Source: Panonychus citri | Taxonomy: Eukaryota; Arthropoda; Arachnida; Trombidiformes; Tetranychidae | Length of the DNA: 64,000 nt | Assembly: GCF_014898815.1 (NCBI RefSeq) | Contig: NW_026515521.1 | Span: 620,001 to 684,000, forward strand | Reading direction: 5' to 3' | In this document: piece by piece, positions 1-11,144 of the stretch | How positions within the stretch are numbered: position 1 is the first letter of the stretch | How the letters are laid out: the number at the start of each line of letters is the position of its first letter | Made by a program: the position numbers and the translations under genes | Notes under the pieces: generated by a model | What the model was told of the DNA's origin: nothing | Seen by the model: the letters and a program-made list of their open reading frames with translations, nothing else | Database searches by the model: none

Positions 1-492
1 AAATTTGATCTAGACTGTTGTGTTTACTACGTTTAGTTCTACAAAACGCAATGCATAGTGAATAATAGCAATAAAATTGGTATTAATATATGGTTTATCG
101 AATGGCCTTGAAATGACCTTGACATTTAGGTATGACCTTGAACATGTTTCACATGTGATATAGTGCAATAGTTCATACTAGTTCATGAGTTATATGCTAA
201 AACCCGTTTAAACCTATTTTCAATCGGTCACAAGTATCAAACGGATATGCCGAGCGGACTGAAATTTGGTCATAGATACTTGATACTATGATGTACATAC
301 TGGCTGAAAATGACTCAGTCAAAATCAATAATAGTGTTATAACAAAACTTATTATTTTCCCATAGAGCTCTATGTAAAAATCGACTTTTGTCGCGCTGTA
401 GCTCTGCTCACAGAAGTTTCCTCAAAAATTCCATCAACATGTGCATTACTATGTGTGACAAGATTATTCACAAGAAATTTGGAGTCGATATT
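1..492. other. No gene seen
   Basis: AT-rich sequence with several short TGACCTTGA-type motifs (about 105-150) resembling arms of the foldback elements further right. No open frame or splice-consistent exon was found. Confidence 0.5.
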
Positions 493-816
493 TCAGGGGT
501 CTTGTTCTAGAATATAGCCGTACAGATTGTTTTTCATATTTATCAGGAGAACATTTTCTTCTTCAGTCTTTCCATTGTGTTTCATCTCGTTCTCGATCAT
601 TCTTTTTTGTAGGTACATTGACGCGAATTTCGCCATGAACTCCATTGTCCATCCTTCTTTCATTTCCTCAGATGCATACCTCATACCATTTAAAATATCC
701 CAAAACTTTTCATCGGTCAGCTGTCGCTCTGCTAGTGTTGACTAAAAACAAGAAAAGTAATTGAAACATAAAGATTTATGTGAAAGGGTAATGCATAGTA
801 AAATTAAACTTACCAT
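493..816 (-). CDS. Small uncharacterised protein, family A member 1 (83 aa)
   Basis: Not recognised. Two exons fit: an ATG at 814-816 followed directly by GTAAG, a 72-bp intron, and exon 2 at 493-741 ending in TGA. The joined frame is open and gives 83 residues. The protein is predicted helical and charged, with a KFW motif near the start and NGKTEEEN in the second half. A neighbouring gene (1251-1612) has the same pattern: (K)(L/F)FW, a W about 13-15 residues later, then IE.E...NGKT..N and a leucine-rich tail, so the two are tandem paralogues. No signal peptide or membrane segment is visible. An exon 1 that holds only the start codon is unusual, so an unseen 5' exon or a different start is possible. 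Confidence 0.5.
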
Positions 817-1250
817 GATGAATATAGTTGATGTTGATACAGTGTTGTTAAATGTAAGACTATGGTGAAATTTTTGTTCTCTTTCTATTTATACTAAAGT
901 TTTGGTCAAGGTAAAGCAAATGAATATAGGAGCAACAAATATAAGATTTTGCAAGCAGTTTAATTAAAATTAAAAACAAAAAAAGTTTGGTAATAAAAAC
1001 AAGATTGAAAATGAAAACAAAAAAAGAAAGAAAAAGAATAAGAATAAGAACAAAAATAAGCTTTAAAAATATAAGTAAAAAACAAAAAATTAGAAATAAA
1101 AAACAAAAATAAAAAACAAAAATAAAAAACAAAAATTTAAAGTAGTAGTCAATCAAGTTCTAAGGATCATTCTGAAACAAATCTCGCAATATGGATTATA
1201 CCAGGTTGTCGGTTGGCATAAAATTGGCTTTTATATCTCCGATAACCATA

Positions 1251-1612
1251 CTAGAGAGCCGCTTCTAAGCTTTTAACCTGGGCGGTTAACCATATGTTAT
1301 TCCATGCGGTTTTGCCATTCGTTTGAATCTCGATTTCGATCAGCTTTTTACGAATAAATTTGGACATATAATAGTCTAAAAAATCCGTACCAGCTTGGGT
1401 TTGCCAGTCGTCCACCATGCTGTTGAGCATAAAAAACCAGCTCCAGAACAGCTTGTCATCAAGTCGCCATTCCTTGGCCAAATCTGGAAATTCCTATGAT
1501 AAGAAAAAAGAAAAAAGATGAAAAATTATTAGTAAAATTAACGTTGGGTTGATTATTTGATACTTACATTATTCATTGGTGGAAAGAACATAAATTCCAT
1601 TTCAAAGATCAT
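1251..1612 (-). CDS. Small uncharacterised protein, family A member 2 (95 aa)
   Basis: Not recognised. Exon 1 (1568-1612) begins MIFEMEFMFF; a 74-bp GT-AG intron follows; exon 2 (1251-1493) ends at a TAA. The joined frame is continuous and gives 95 residues. It shares DKLFW, a later tryptophan and NGKTAWNN with the paralogue at 493-816, as well as the intron close to the start. Trp-rich and probably alpha-helical. The A-rich stretch 940-1140 between the two genes is low complexity. Confidence 0.5.
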
Positions 1613-2153
1613 GATGCATGAAACTTTTTGATATGATTTTTATTAAATTCAATTTCTTCTTTTATATGTTTTTTTATTGAAGGTACGTGATGCGAATAAT
1701 TTATGAAAAAGACATTTGATTATTTCGTGAAAAGGAAAAAGATTGTATTGATAAATTTCATAGTCTTATCTTTAAAATGTTGCATTGAATCAAATTAAAT
1801 GCCTTGTGGGTTAAAGATTGAGAACATAAGTAACATGTATTTCAAGGAAGATTCTATCTAGATAAAAAGAGTTACAACTAAACAAATCGTGATGCCTTTA
1901 GGTTATTTGTCAATTTGAAGATAAAAAAATCAAGTGCAAATCCCTTCAGGTAATTTGACAATTTGAGTATAAAGGAAAAATTTCAAGGTAATCATAAATT
2001 GAATCTCAATGGTATTAATTTGTAAATAAAATAAATATAGATAGTTTTAACAAGTTGTTGAAATTAAATAGAATTTTTCTTCGTTAGCCAATGATGTCTA
2101 TCATTGTTACCACCCTACACCACGCGGAGGTGAAGCATTGTAGGGTAAAAATT
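1613..2153. other. Intergenic, no gene seen
   Basis: AT-rich. No open frame of convincing length and no splice-consistent exons. Confidence 0.5.
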
Positions 2154-2320
2154 GTCGGGTCTCTGACTAAGGGCAAAGAGGACCAATTGCACCCCTTTCA
2201 CACCAACACTTTCATACCCTTTCACTCCAACACATCCATCAAACTTCCTCATCCTCACATACAATATCAGGTACCAGGTGCAATCAGCCCTCTCTGAAAT
2301 CCCTTAGCCAAAGACCCGAC
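2154..2320. repeat. Imperfect inverted repeat, 167 bp
   Basis: Left arm 2154-2173 (GTCGGGTCTC...AAGGG) and right arm 2301-2320 (CCCTTAGCC...CCCGAC) are near-perfect reverse complements. The enclosed segment is noticeably less AT-rich than its surroundings. Just left, a 7-bp stem (CCCTACA/TGTAGGG) adds more secondary structure. It may be a small MITE or a remnant of a larger element; no clear target-site duplication was found. Confidence 0.5.
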
Positions 2321-2519
2321 TTTGAATGAAAAGTTTCTGTAGCTAAGGGATGGTTAAGAAATAGGTTGAAATAATGTTGCAAATTATTTATTAGATAAAA
2401 ACTGTTAGAAAAGTTCATTGAATAAAATTTAAGAATGATTATAAAAGATTGAAAGTGATTTATATGAGAGAGAGATTATAGAGGTTAGAGAGAAAATCAG
2501 ATTAATTATGAATGTGTTA

Positions 2520-3001
2520 TTACAAATTTGGGCCAATTAAAGCTGGATCGGTAATAGGATGAGCCTCAGTCCCTCCATAAATGTAAAAGTCCACCATTTT
2601 CTTTGGAATCGGATCAGTGAATTTGTGTTTTCTATCCAAAATACAAATTATTGCCCATGGATCTTTTTTAGGTATGACATGGCAATTGTTGGATCGAAGT
2701 TCATCTTCCTCTCTTTTTATTTTACAAATACTTTTGTAGAAGTTTGCAGCATCTGGGTTACCTCGAACATGCGTACGCATTCCTTGACCGCTCCTTTATA
2801 ATGATCACAATAGAGACATTTTAGTATGTACGGATTTTCTTTGATGAAATCCGTATTAAATTCTCCTGCCTTAGCATATGATAGTACTTTCTTCTGGTCA
2901 ACTGTTTTCCAACTTTTTGTCGGAAGATTATAAAAATCATCCTGGCTCATATCTACAACATCAGATATATTTATCGCTGCTTTGCCATAGTCGACTTCCA
3001 T
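2520..3001 (-). pseudogene. Zinc-finger-like uncharacterised gene with one frameshift
   Basis: Two overlapping minus-strand frames read as one protein with a shift near 2780-2800. The upstream frame (3001 down to about 2790) begins MEVDYGKAAINISDVVDM and reaches CLYCDHYKGAVKE. The downstream frame (from about 2795 to the stop at 2520) continues as RTHVRGNPDAANFYKSIC. Joined, the centre has a CxxC...H...C arrangement typical of a zinc-binding finger (BED- or C2H2-like), followed by a charged helix and a tail ending PALIGPNL. The family is not recognised. A foldback element begins 26 bp upstream of the ATG, so 5' sequence may have been displaced. The shift could be a real lesion or a sequencing error. 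Confidence 0.4.
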
Positions 3002-3026
3002 GAATTGTCGCAGGTGCAGGATAATC

Positions 3027-3617
3027 TACAGGGCTATTCAACTATTTTTACCGATGTTTTTTTGTGATTTTCTCAGCAACTAAGAGTCAGAGAGACACAA
3101 GACTTGAGTGGTATGAGTTTGAGCGATACTCAATTGTCATATCAAAAGATCAAGGTCATTAAGGTCATTAAGGTCATTAAGGTCATTAAGGTCATTAAGG
3201 TCATCAGGGAAATAACGCGTTTCAAGGTCATCTGAAAGTAATTCAACAAAAAAGAATATTCAGTTATACTGCTGACAAGTTTTGAGGTTTCTATGAGCTT
3301 TGCTTTGCACGTTAAGATAAATTAATTGAATAGAAGATTTTCAACAGTTATTCAAATAAACTGTAATATCTCAAGATCTGTAACAACAACGATCTTTAAA
3401 CTCATTATCCGGCGTTAAAAAATGTGGAGTATAACTGAGGTTCCTTCAGATGACCTTGAAACGCGTTATTTCACCGATGACCTTAATGACCTTGATCTTT
3501 TGCTATGACAATTGAGTATCGCTCAAACTCATACCACACAAGTCCCGTGTCTCTTTGATTCTTAGTTGATGAGAAAATCGCAAAAAACATCGGTAAAAAT
3601 AGCTGAATAGCCCTGTA
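3027..3617. mobile_element. Foldback/MITE element FB1
   Basis: Long palindromic element. Both ends read TACAGGGCTATTCA (the right end as reverse complement), and the arms stay complementary for about 200 bp: TTTTTACCGATGTTTTTT, the GAGACAC...TATGAGTTTGAGCG region and AACGCGTTTCAAGGTCATC. The inner left arm carries a 9-bp tandem array. The ends fit a TA target duplication. A related, left-arm-truncated copy lies at 4785-5163. No coding capacity, so it is non-autonomous. Confidence 0.75.
3152..3205 (+). repeat. 9-bp tandem array (AAGGTCATT x6)
   Basis: Six consecutive 9-bp units AAGGTCATT, the last ending in C, inside the left arm of FB1. The right arm has only one or two units (about 3478-3492), so the array expanded in one arm after the element formed. 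Confidence 0.85.
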
Positions 3618-3619
3618 TA

Positions 3620-3830
3620 TACAATTATTTTTATTTCTCTCTCTCTCTCATTCTTTGTGTTTCTCTCTTTATGTTTTTCATCTCTCTCTCTTTGTGTTTC
3701 TACCGCTTTCTTGCTCTTTGTGTCTCTCTTTGTCTCTCTTTCTTTACGTTTCTCTCTATGTGTGTTTCTGTTTCTGTTTCTCTCTCTCTCTTTGTGTTTC
3801 TTTCTCTCTCTTGTGTTTTATATGTTATTA
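3620..3830 (+). repeat. CT-rich low-complexity tract
   Basis: Runs of TCTCTC and CTTTGTGTTTC directly upstream of the Q-rich gene. The open frame through it is a compositional artefact. Confidence 0.8.
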
Positions 3831-3833
3831 AGA

Positions 3834-4784
3834 ATGGTCTATTCTAACCTACATGCGCAAAATATTCAGGCGCAAGACCATCAAGACCGTGAACAACATC
3901 AACAGCAGCAAAACCCGCAACAACGTCAAGACCAGCAACAACAACAACAAGACCAGCAACAACAGCAAAACTAGCAACAACAAGACAACTTTTCAGGTGA
4001 TCGTCCTCCATTAATAATTGAAGATACACGACGAAGAAAAAGTAAGAATGTTTTTAATCAGCACTCGTCATCATAGAAATATGAATTCCAAGAACTAGTC
4101 ATCCTAGGAAAAACTTTTATTGGCATTTTTTTCCCCTATGAGTTTCCCATTGTTAAGAGAGCGATTAGGTTAAAATTTGCATGCGCTTGAAAGCAATTAT
4201 TAAAATGAACTAAGGATCATCTCATGATATTTGTAAATGAATTTCAAGAACTTATCATCCTAGGAAAAACTTTTATTGACATTTTCTTCTTCTTCATTAT
4301 TTTGCACATATTTTCGTATTTCATATTTTAATTTTTTCACATTCACTTTAATGTATAGATAATCAAGCATCACAAAATAAGAGACCCAGACGTAGTGGTA
4401 TCCAATACGCACCCAGGAAAGATATAAATAATTCCAGTTTGAGCACTTCACCAGCAACAACATCTGCAACAACATCAGCAACAACATCAGCAACAACATC
4501 AGCATCAACATCAACATCAGCATCAACATCAGCATCAACATCAGCATCAACATCAGCATCAACATCAGCATCAACATCAGCATCAACATCAGCATCAACA
4601 AGAGCACCGACAAGTTTATTGGCGAGAGAATATGGTCTATCGTCTGTAAGTTTAGTAATTTTTATCATCAATTTTACTTGATTAATAATAATTTTCAATG
4701 TATCCTAGGATACCGTACCTCAAAGACGTCTTGTGCGGTATGATAAATATGCTTTCTGGCCCGCTGAAGTTAAATACAGATATG
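3834..4784 (+). pseudogene. Q-rich, Ser/Thr/Ala-repeat protein with PWWP-like start, truncated
   Basis: Three exons join in frame: 3834-4041 (glutamine-rich, then DTRRRK), 4359-4645 (basic KRPRRSG, then Thr-Ser-Ala repeats, then AREYGLSS) and 4709 onward (RLVRYDKYAFWPAEVKYR). FWPAEV resembles the core of PWWP chromatin-reader domains (WPA.V); this is a weak, single-motif guess. Two defects are visible: a TAG at 3972-3974 within the CAA/CAG run, one base from CAG, and loss of everything after residue Y in exon 3, where foldback element FB2 starts at 4785. Intron 1 has a repeated block of about 55 bp (4080-4130 and 4235-4290, containing TCATCCTAGGAAAAACTTTT). Likely a dead nuclear-protein gene. 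Confidence 0.5.
4455..4605 (+). repeat. Trinucleotide and 12-bp tandem repeat
   Basis: Starts as AACAACATC(AGC) units and becomes a regular 12-bp array AGCATCAACATC. It is in frame in exon 2 of the surrounding gene and encodes alternating Thr, Ser and Ala. Confidence 0.85.
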
Positions 4785-5163
4785 TACAGGGCTATTCAGC
4801 TATTTTTACCGATGTTTTTTGCGATTTTCTCATCAACTAAGAATCAAAGAGACAGTTATTTATATTATATTATATATTTGTTATTATGTTATATTTCAAC
4901 AGTTATTCAAATAAACTGTAATATCTCAAGATCTGTAACAACAACGATCTTTAAACTCATTATCCGGCGTTAAAAAATGTGGAGTATAACTGAGGTTCCT
5001 TCAGATGACCTTGAAACGCGTTATTTCCCTGATGACCTTGATCTTTTGATATGACAATTGAGTATCGCTCAAACTCATACCACTCAAGTCTTGTGTCTCT
5101 CTGACTCTTAGTTGCTGAGAAAATCACAAAAAACATCGGTAAAAATAGCTGAATAGCCCTGTA
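4785..5163. mobile_element. Foldback/MITE element FB2, related to FB1
   Basis: Same TACAGGGCTATTCA ends and the same right half as FB1. The left arm matches only to about 4855, then is replaced by an AT-rich TATATT stretch. It sits in what should be the third exon of the Q-rich gene and ends its coding frame. TA flanks both ends. Confidence 0.75.
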
Positions 5164-5450
5164 AATATCTAATATAAGTTTGAACGTTTTAAAATCTTTT
5201 TGCTATTTTCTTAATTGTACTTAGTATTTTAGATTTCAACTTAATTCCAAGAAAATAATTCAATGAAATTCACTTTTATTATTACAATAATTTGTATTTA
5301 TGGTGCTCGAACTTGGCATCAAAAAGGTAAACGTTATATCTTTGTGAATGAGCTTTATGTAAATTAATATAAGACGAATGTTTGAAAATTGTTTTTCGAT
5401 AAATGTCCATTAAAGTTATTAGATGAGAAGTTCGATCTGATAGAACTTCA

Positions 5451-8400
5451 TTATTTTGACATTTCTTGGTCCAATGTTGTAAGAGATACAACCTCTGATA
5501 TCGAGTAAATTGATCGACTGTAACTCCATCTTTTTAAGCCAAATCCAATCAGAACAAAAGTTAAAATCAATACAATCGTTAAAACCAAATGTCGAACCAA
5601 ATGTGATGGTTTTTGAACATAATTCGTGGTACTATTGTACTTTTGAAGTTTAATGTGAGTAGCATTGCTCCTTTTCGGTGTTTCTCCAATTATTTTCTCT
5701 TGCTCCGGTTTAGTTGTCTCTACAAATTCTGACCAATTCAAAGTTGTATCATTATTATTAGGATGATCAGAAAGTTTTGCACGAAAAATCAATCGAAAAT
5801 TAAACAAGTAATACATCTCGAACTATTTAATTACAAAGATTTAATTTTTTTGAAATAATGAATTTAGAGTTTTTTATTTCTTAATCATTAAATTAATCAA
5901 AATTTGAAAATTTCCTTCCAGGCCAAAATTAACGGCAAAAATTACCTAAAAAATTTTTTTTCTCGTCGACTCTTTTGAACGGGCTTAAAGTGGCCTTAAA
6001 ATAATTTTTTCAATATTTTTTGATCATTGGACTAAAATTCAGTAATTTATCTTTATCTGTTGAAAATTTCAACAATTAAATAATCATAATTAAAGAGAAA
6101 ATTAAATTCGAATATCGAGCTTTTTTCTCAAGAAAATTCAAAGTTCACCATGAAAATTAAAAAATGTCCATTGACTCAATGGTAAAAACGATTTCATTAT
6201 CATGAACTTTGAATTTTCTTGAGAACTCGATCGAATTATTTCTCAATTATGATTATTCAGTGTTGAAATTTTCAACAGAATAAATTACTGAATTTACAGT
6301 CAATGATCAAAAATATTGAAAAATTATTTTAAGGCCACTTTAAGCCCGTCAAAAGAGTCGACGAAAAAAAATTTTAGGTAATTTTGCTAATTTTCCTGAA
6401 GGAAATTTTCAAATTTTGATTAACTTAATGATTAAGAAATAAAAAACTCTCATTTTATAAAATTAAAAACATTTAATTCTCTCAAATCAGTGAATTTTGC
6501 GTAATTCAATGTTTAATATGGAAGTAATTTTTCGTGCAAAACTTTCTGATCATCCTAATAGAATTAAATGGAAATCAAGTCTTTAGATTAGTTTTTTCGC
6601 CCCTTACCTTTCGTTTTTTTATCTGGTGCCATTGTAACGATGGCGTTTTCGTATTTTGATGTCCAAGCATCGAGAATTTGGAAATGTGAATCGCTGACAA
6701 GGAATTTGATGCCCCGTAAGGTGAATGCTGGTTTCAAGAGACTGGCTAAAGGTGTTTCTTTGGTAAATGAAGCCAAAGTATCATGGAAATTATTGTAAAC
6801 TAAACAAACAGTTCCAGTTGAATCTTCTTGTGGAAGTGGTTGTCCAGTAGAAAGCCTGATGCAATAATTAATTTGCTCAGAATCACAACTAATTACATAG
6901 CTCGTATCGTGTCTTTCAGCTTGTTGGATTAAACAATCATCATCGTTTTCTGCATCAATAGAATCAAATTGTGCTAAAGTATTGCGATTAAATTTACGAT
7001 ATGATTTCGAGTGTAAATCTGAATTAGTAAAAAGACAATAGATGAATTATTAATGGTTGAATATCAACAAGGTGAGAATGTTACTTACCCAATAGATCTA
7101 TTGCTTCGGCTATTCTAATTGTTGCATTGATGTAAATCTTTGAAGGGGATGTTAAATTTATCGAGATGATCCGTAGAAATGAAATGTGCAAGAAGTTGCT
7201 GATAATTCGTATAAGAGATTTCTCAACCTCGATAAGATTAAGCTCTGATTCTGTATCATTAAAATTATCTATTAGATAGATTTACATAAATCATATTCCA
7301 TAGATGCAAAGAAATAATAGAAAAAAAAATTTGGATGAAAAAATTTCTAAGTTGTAAAATTTAGTACTCACCAGTTTTTGCTATTTTCAGGTTCAGAGTA
7401 ATATTAGCAATATTATCACTATCATCGTAACAATTACTGAGTAACTGTTGGTGTCTACGTGATGCTGATGAACGAATCCCATCAATATTCATTGTGAAAT
7501 TGAAAAATCTTCTTACTTGTGATATTTTCTGATGAAATTAAGAATGAAATTAAGTTAATTCGAAGATCAAAATCCAATATTCCCACTTACTTTATTTGCA
7601 TACATTGGATATAAATCTCTGGTCGCATAGACCAGAATATAACCGGAAAAAGTGTCTTCGTCATTGATGGTAACATGAAATTCTTCCTCATATGATAACT
7701 ATTACGAAATATAAGCCCAAAGGTCAAATATCGTTCCGATTATTATTCATCTTGAACTTACCTTTTCAAGCATATATAAAGTTGTAGAAATATTATTATA
7801 AATAATATCGTTTTCAGTTTTGTCAGATTCAACCGCTCTCCAAACATTAAAGGTAATATTTTTCGGCTCCCATGACTGAATGAAAACAATCAAGGTAACT
7901 TCATTAGATTTCATTAATATTCAAATGAAGGTGATAATAAGACTTACGAGTAGATATTGTCCTTTGTAATCGTATTCTAAGTCAAGCCAAGCGACTTTAT
8001 TGAAGCTCAATTGACTGTAGGTCAAGGTGATTGTGTCACTATCGATGGGAATCGGTTCAACTTTGCACTTTCGACCATTATCCTTATTAGTACCTAGAAC
8101 GTACTTGAGTCCAAGACGATAATCATTGATTGATTCCATGAGAACCCCACCTTGAAATCTTTTGATTGAAGAAATTTCCTCCAGAGTTTCGATAATAAAC
8201 TTTATCCAATAAAAGTAGAGACGATAAAGAAAATTATAATAATTCAATATTTGAAATTGATTATTTAGAATTGATTACAAGGGATAAAAAAATCATGTTT
8301 ACCTCACTTGTTGATTTTAATCCAACTGATTGATCAACGAAAGTCTCAGATACATTTACATGATATTCTTGAAAAACTTTACTCCCTGGAAACTTTATGC

Positions 8401-9465
8401 CATGGTGAAAAAGGTAAGGACAGTTAACTTCAAGAGGAGGCTATTCAAATGAAAGTAATTCAATTCTCAATGAGGATTAAAAAATTACCATAATGATTAT
8501 CAACTCATACCTGGATGATTTTTCTCCCCGTAGAAAGTTTTGTCACATTTATATCAAAAAACCTCAATTGAAAATAATCTTTCTTAATATTGATTTCTTT
8601 TAATTGTGAAAAGTTAATAGATTCCGATCCAGTATCACCTTGAGAAAAGGAAAATTAAAGAAAACTAATCATGAACTCGCCCTGAACAATCCATCTATGG
8701 TATTAGGTATTTAGAAAGACTTACAGGTAAAAGTCAGGGTAATTCTCATGTGTTCAAAGTTTTTCTTCATAATATCAGGAATAGCTAAAAGTAATGTCTT
8801 CCGTCTCGTGTACGAGTTACAATATTCATAAACCGTTACCTGGAAAAGAATTAGGTAAATACATTATTCATTTACTTTTTTTGTGTTAGTAAAAAAATTC
8901 GTAATTATAATGATTCTTACATTCTTAAAATATTTGGTGACCATGAAGTAGAAATAATAAATACCATTGAGCAGCATTTTGTTCATTAATTTGCTTTCTG
9001 TTTGCTGTTGGTTTGCATCATCCATATCCACACATTTATCTCCTAAACAAGGATAAGAATATTAGTTAAATCGATAAACAATTGAGTCGAAACTTACCTC
9101 TGATAATTAAATGTTTTATATAGGTGTTATTCAAATTATGATAAACTGTTATTTCTTCTTTGTTAAATAAATTTTTTAATTCAGTCAAACCGTTTGCTTC
9201 TCCTAAAGAACCACTGATTATCATTATCTCAGAGAATGAGTATTCAGATTGGCTAGAAACGTATTGATCATAATATTGTATTAGACCTTCGATCTCGAAC
9301 TCTCCTTTAGGTATTTCGATCACTGATGCTAAAGTTTTTTATCATGAAAATAAATAAAATTAAAACAGAAGAAAACATTTAATAACTAAAAAGGTTCTTA
9401 CCTTCACCACAGTTGATGAAATTAATCGCGTAAAAGTAAAAAATTATAAGCACCATTATGGACAT
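5451..9465 (-). CDS. Type I membrane ectoprotein, 13 exons (765 aa), copy 1
   Basis: Not recognised by family. Exons inferred (right to left): 9402-9465, 9098-9328, 8921-9042, 8725-8839, 8511-8638, 8303-8440, 7948-8199, 7762-7875, 7591-7698, 7372-7528, 7089-7268, 6608-7018, 5451-5728. All junctions use GT/AG and keep frame; the sum is 2298 nt. Residues 1-20 form a signal peptide (MSIMVLIIFYFYAINFINCG). A long ectodomain with N-glycosylation sites and repeated beta-strand-like blocks follows (FFDINV, YHVNVSETF, EFHVTIND). One membrane segment (LVLTIVLILTFVLIGFG) lies about 45 residues from the end, with a short basic-then-Ser/Thr tail. Layout faintly recalls metazoan LolA-like ectoproteins, unproven. 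The last intron holds a 795-bp MITE. A 3' AATAAA lies near 5275 (minus strand). A truncated paralogue is at 29494-32497. Confidence 0.7.
5761..6555. mobile_element. Palindromic MITE with TA target duplication
   Basis: Ends GGATGATCAGAAAGTTTTGC and its reverse complement, flanked by TA on both sides (5759-5760, 6556-6557). The whole 795 bp folds on itself: arms match through GTCGACTCTTTT, GGCCTTAAAATAATTTTT, TTGAAAATTTCAAC and CAAGAAAATTCAAAGTTCA to a centre near 6160. The ends resemble Tc1/mariner-type termini. The second segmental copy has no element here, so it probably inserted after the duplication. It lies in the last intron of the ectoprotein gene. Confidence 0.85.
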
Positions 9466-9785
9466 TCTGATTAACTAAACCTTGCCTTTCTTGAATCACT
9501 CAGAAAAATGTAATAGTCTGTAAACTTGATTAGTTTGAAGACAACACCAATTAAAAATTACTCGATCAATCTAATTAATTGTTGTGATGAAATTGAGATG
9601 TCTTCATCTACGTACAAGTTTAATTATTCATCCATTTTCTAGGTTTAATTGGGTGAATTGGGTTTTTCTAGTGTTAATTATTTCCGTTCACATGAAAGAC
9701 AAAGGAAATGATGGAAATGTAAGTTTAATTTAAACTCTAATTGGGTTGATCAAAAATCTTCACCATTAAGTAATAATAGTGATCA

Positions 9786-9998
9786 AGTTGATCAATTTTC
9801 TAGATAATTTTGGTTTACCTCCAAATATGCTTAATAGGATTGGTAATAAAACTAGACCATGAGATGTCGACCAGGCGAGAACCAGAATACCAGCAAATTT
9901 GGTCAATGTTATACCGGAAAGAACCGAGGATCCCATTGATGCAAGTGCTTCTTGTGACCTTTCCTTTCGGGTCTCCTCTTAACGAGTACCTCGTTCCT
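9786..9998 (-). pseudogene. NPC1 3'-exon scrap, copy 1
   Basis: Matches the last part of the NPC1 gene (compare 16361-16620) on the same strand: the tail around FGGKPKLSRKL and the MGSSVLSGITLTKFAG region. About 75 bp are deleted in the middle relative to NPC1 and to the sister scrap at 32810. Homology fades after the RKERSQ-encoding region. It lies about 6.6 kb from the NPC1 copy and in the same orientation, pointing to an older tandem duplication inside the unit. Confidence 0.8.
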
Positions 9999-11144
9999 TA
10001 ATAGATGATAATAAGAAACCTCACAAAGATTAATCAATACATTTATATGCCTTATTATCTGATTTCCATTTAGAATATTAGAAATTCAATAATTTTAATG
10101 ACCATGAAACCTATTAGATTTAATAACATCTAGTCGACCTCAGAATTACATCTAGCCGAGTCGTAGATGAATTCGTATCATTCTAAAATGTGATACCAAT
10201 TCAGTAATAAATTGATTCTAATTGCCGAATTATATTAATAACATATTTTCGGTTTAATCATTTGTTCATAAAATTAAATGTTGTACGAACATATTAATAC
10301 ATGTATCGATAGATAAACGCATTTTCATCGTCTAAAAGTTCAATGAGCGTTATTTTGACCTGATTGAGTTAAAGCAAACCTGAAACTGTTAAAACATCAC
10401 GATTTTTATTATTTTGTTTGTTTATGTACTTCAGAATATCAATTCAATAAAACAATTTCATGTTTTCTTTGATGACAATCCATTAATTTGTAAAGTAACC
10501 CAATAATTTTTTATTTGAATAAAATTATTATTCTCAATACATTTATGATGATGTCACATGAAATGATATGAATGATTGTCCCTTTCATCCAACTCGTTAT
10601 GATTATATTGAATTTCTTGATTGTTATTAAGTTTTCTATCAAATGAATTCAGTATTTTAACTCGAAACTCTTTGTAAATTTTTACCATCGAATTTATTAA
10701 TAACATAAAAAATATGGTAACGACAAACTACAGATATTTCTTAAACTCTGGACTAATATAAGTGTAGAACAGTTTAATTATCTCGCAATTCCAACATGGA
10801 TAATATTCCTGTGATTTAATTGAAGTGAAAGTCAGCAATCAAATCGATCAAAATAAAGAGTAGAAAAAGTAAATTTTTCATCATATTTTCAATCGAAACT
10901 TGGAAATTGATAATTTGAGTGAGTGAAATTGATATTTTATTTCTTATTGGAGATACTAATGTCTCTTTAATGTTCGAAATGTTAGACATTTTATCCATTT
11001 TGATTTCTTTTTGTGCCGATTTTGTAAGAAAAAGAAACAAAAAATGCAATCAACGTCTTCGATTGTCTTTCTATCTCCAGATCCAGAAACACGAAACTGA
11101 ATATTTTAGTTCAGATTTTAGTTTGGTTAAGTTTTTATCAGAAA
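9999..11144. other. Intergenic, duplicated, no gene seen
   Basis: AT-rich sequence repeated at 33090-34230. The short frames on either strand before the receptor ATG are not supported. Divergence between the two copies drops sharply near 10.5 kb. Confidence 0.5.

Noticed and set aside
860..1156. 98-residue hydrophobic frame on the minus strand
   Set aside because: It comes from an A-rich low-complexity stretch; composition alone gives Phe/Leu/Ile runs.
2091..2297. 68-residue plus-strand frame
   Set aside because: It spans the inverted repeat at 2154-2320 and has no homologue, splice sites or coding-like periodicity that I can see.
3657..3833. Leu/Ser/Phe-rich frame upstream of the Q-rich exon
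   Set aside because: CT-repeat artefact; the natural start is the ATG at 3834.
4260..4698. Poly-Leu/Met and poly-Asp/Ala/Val frames on the minus strand
   Set aside because: Opposite-strand readings of the 12-bp tandem repeat; the plus-strand frame connects across introns and these do not.
5282..5491. 69-residue minus-strand frame downstream of the ectoprotein gene
   Set aside because: It overlaps the membrane-segment exon in another frame; the hydrophobic frame ending at 5451 is the coherent one, and the copy-2 version has a stop.
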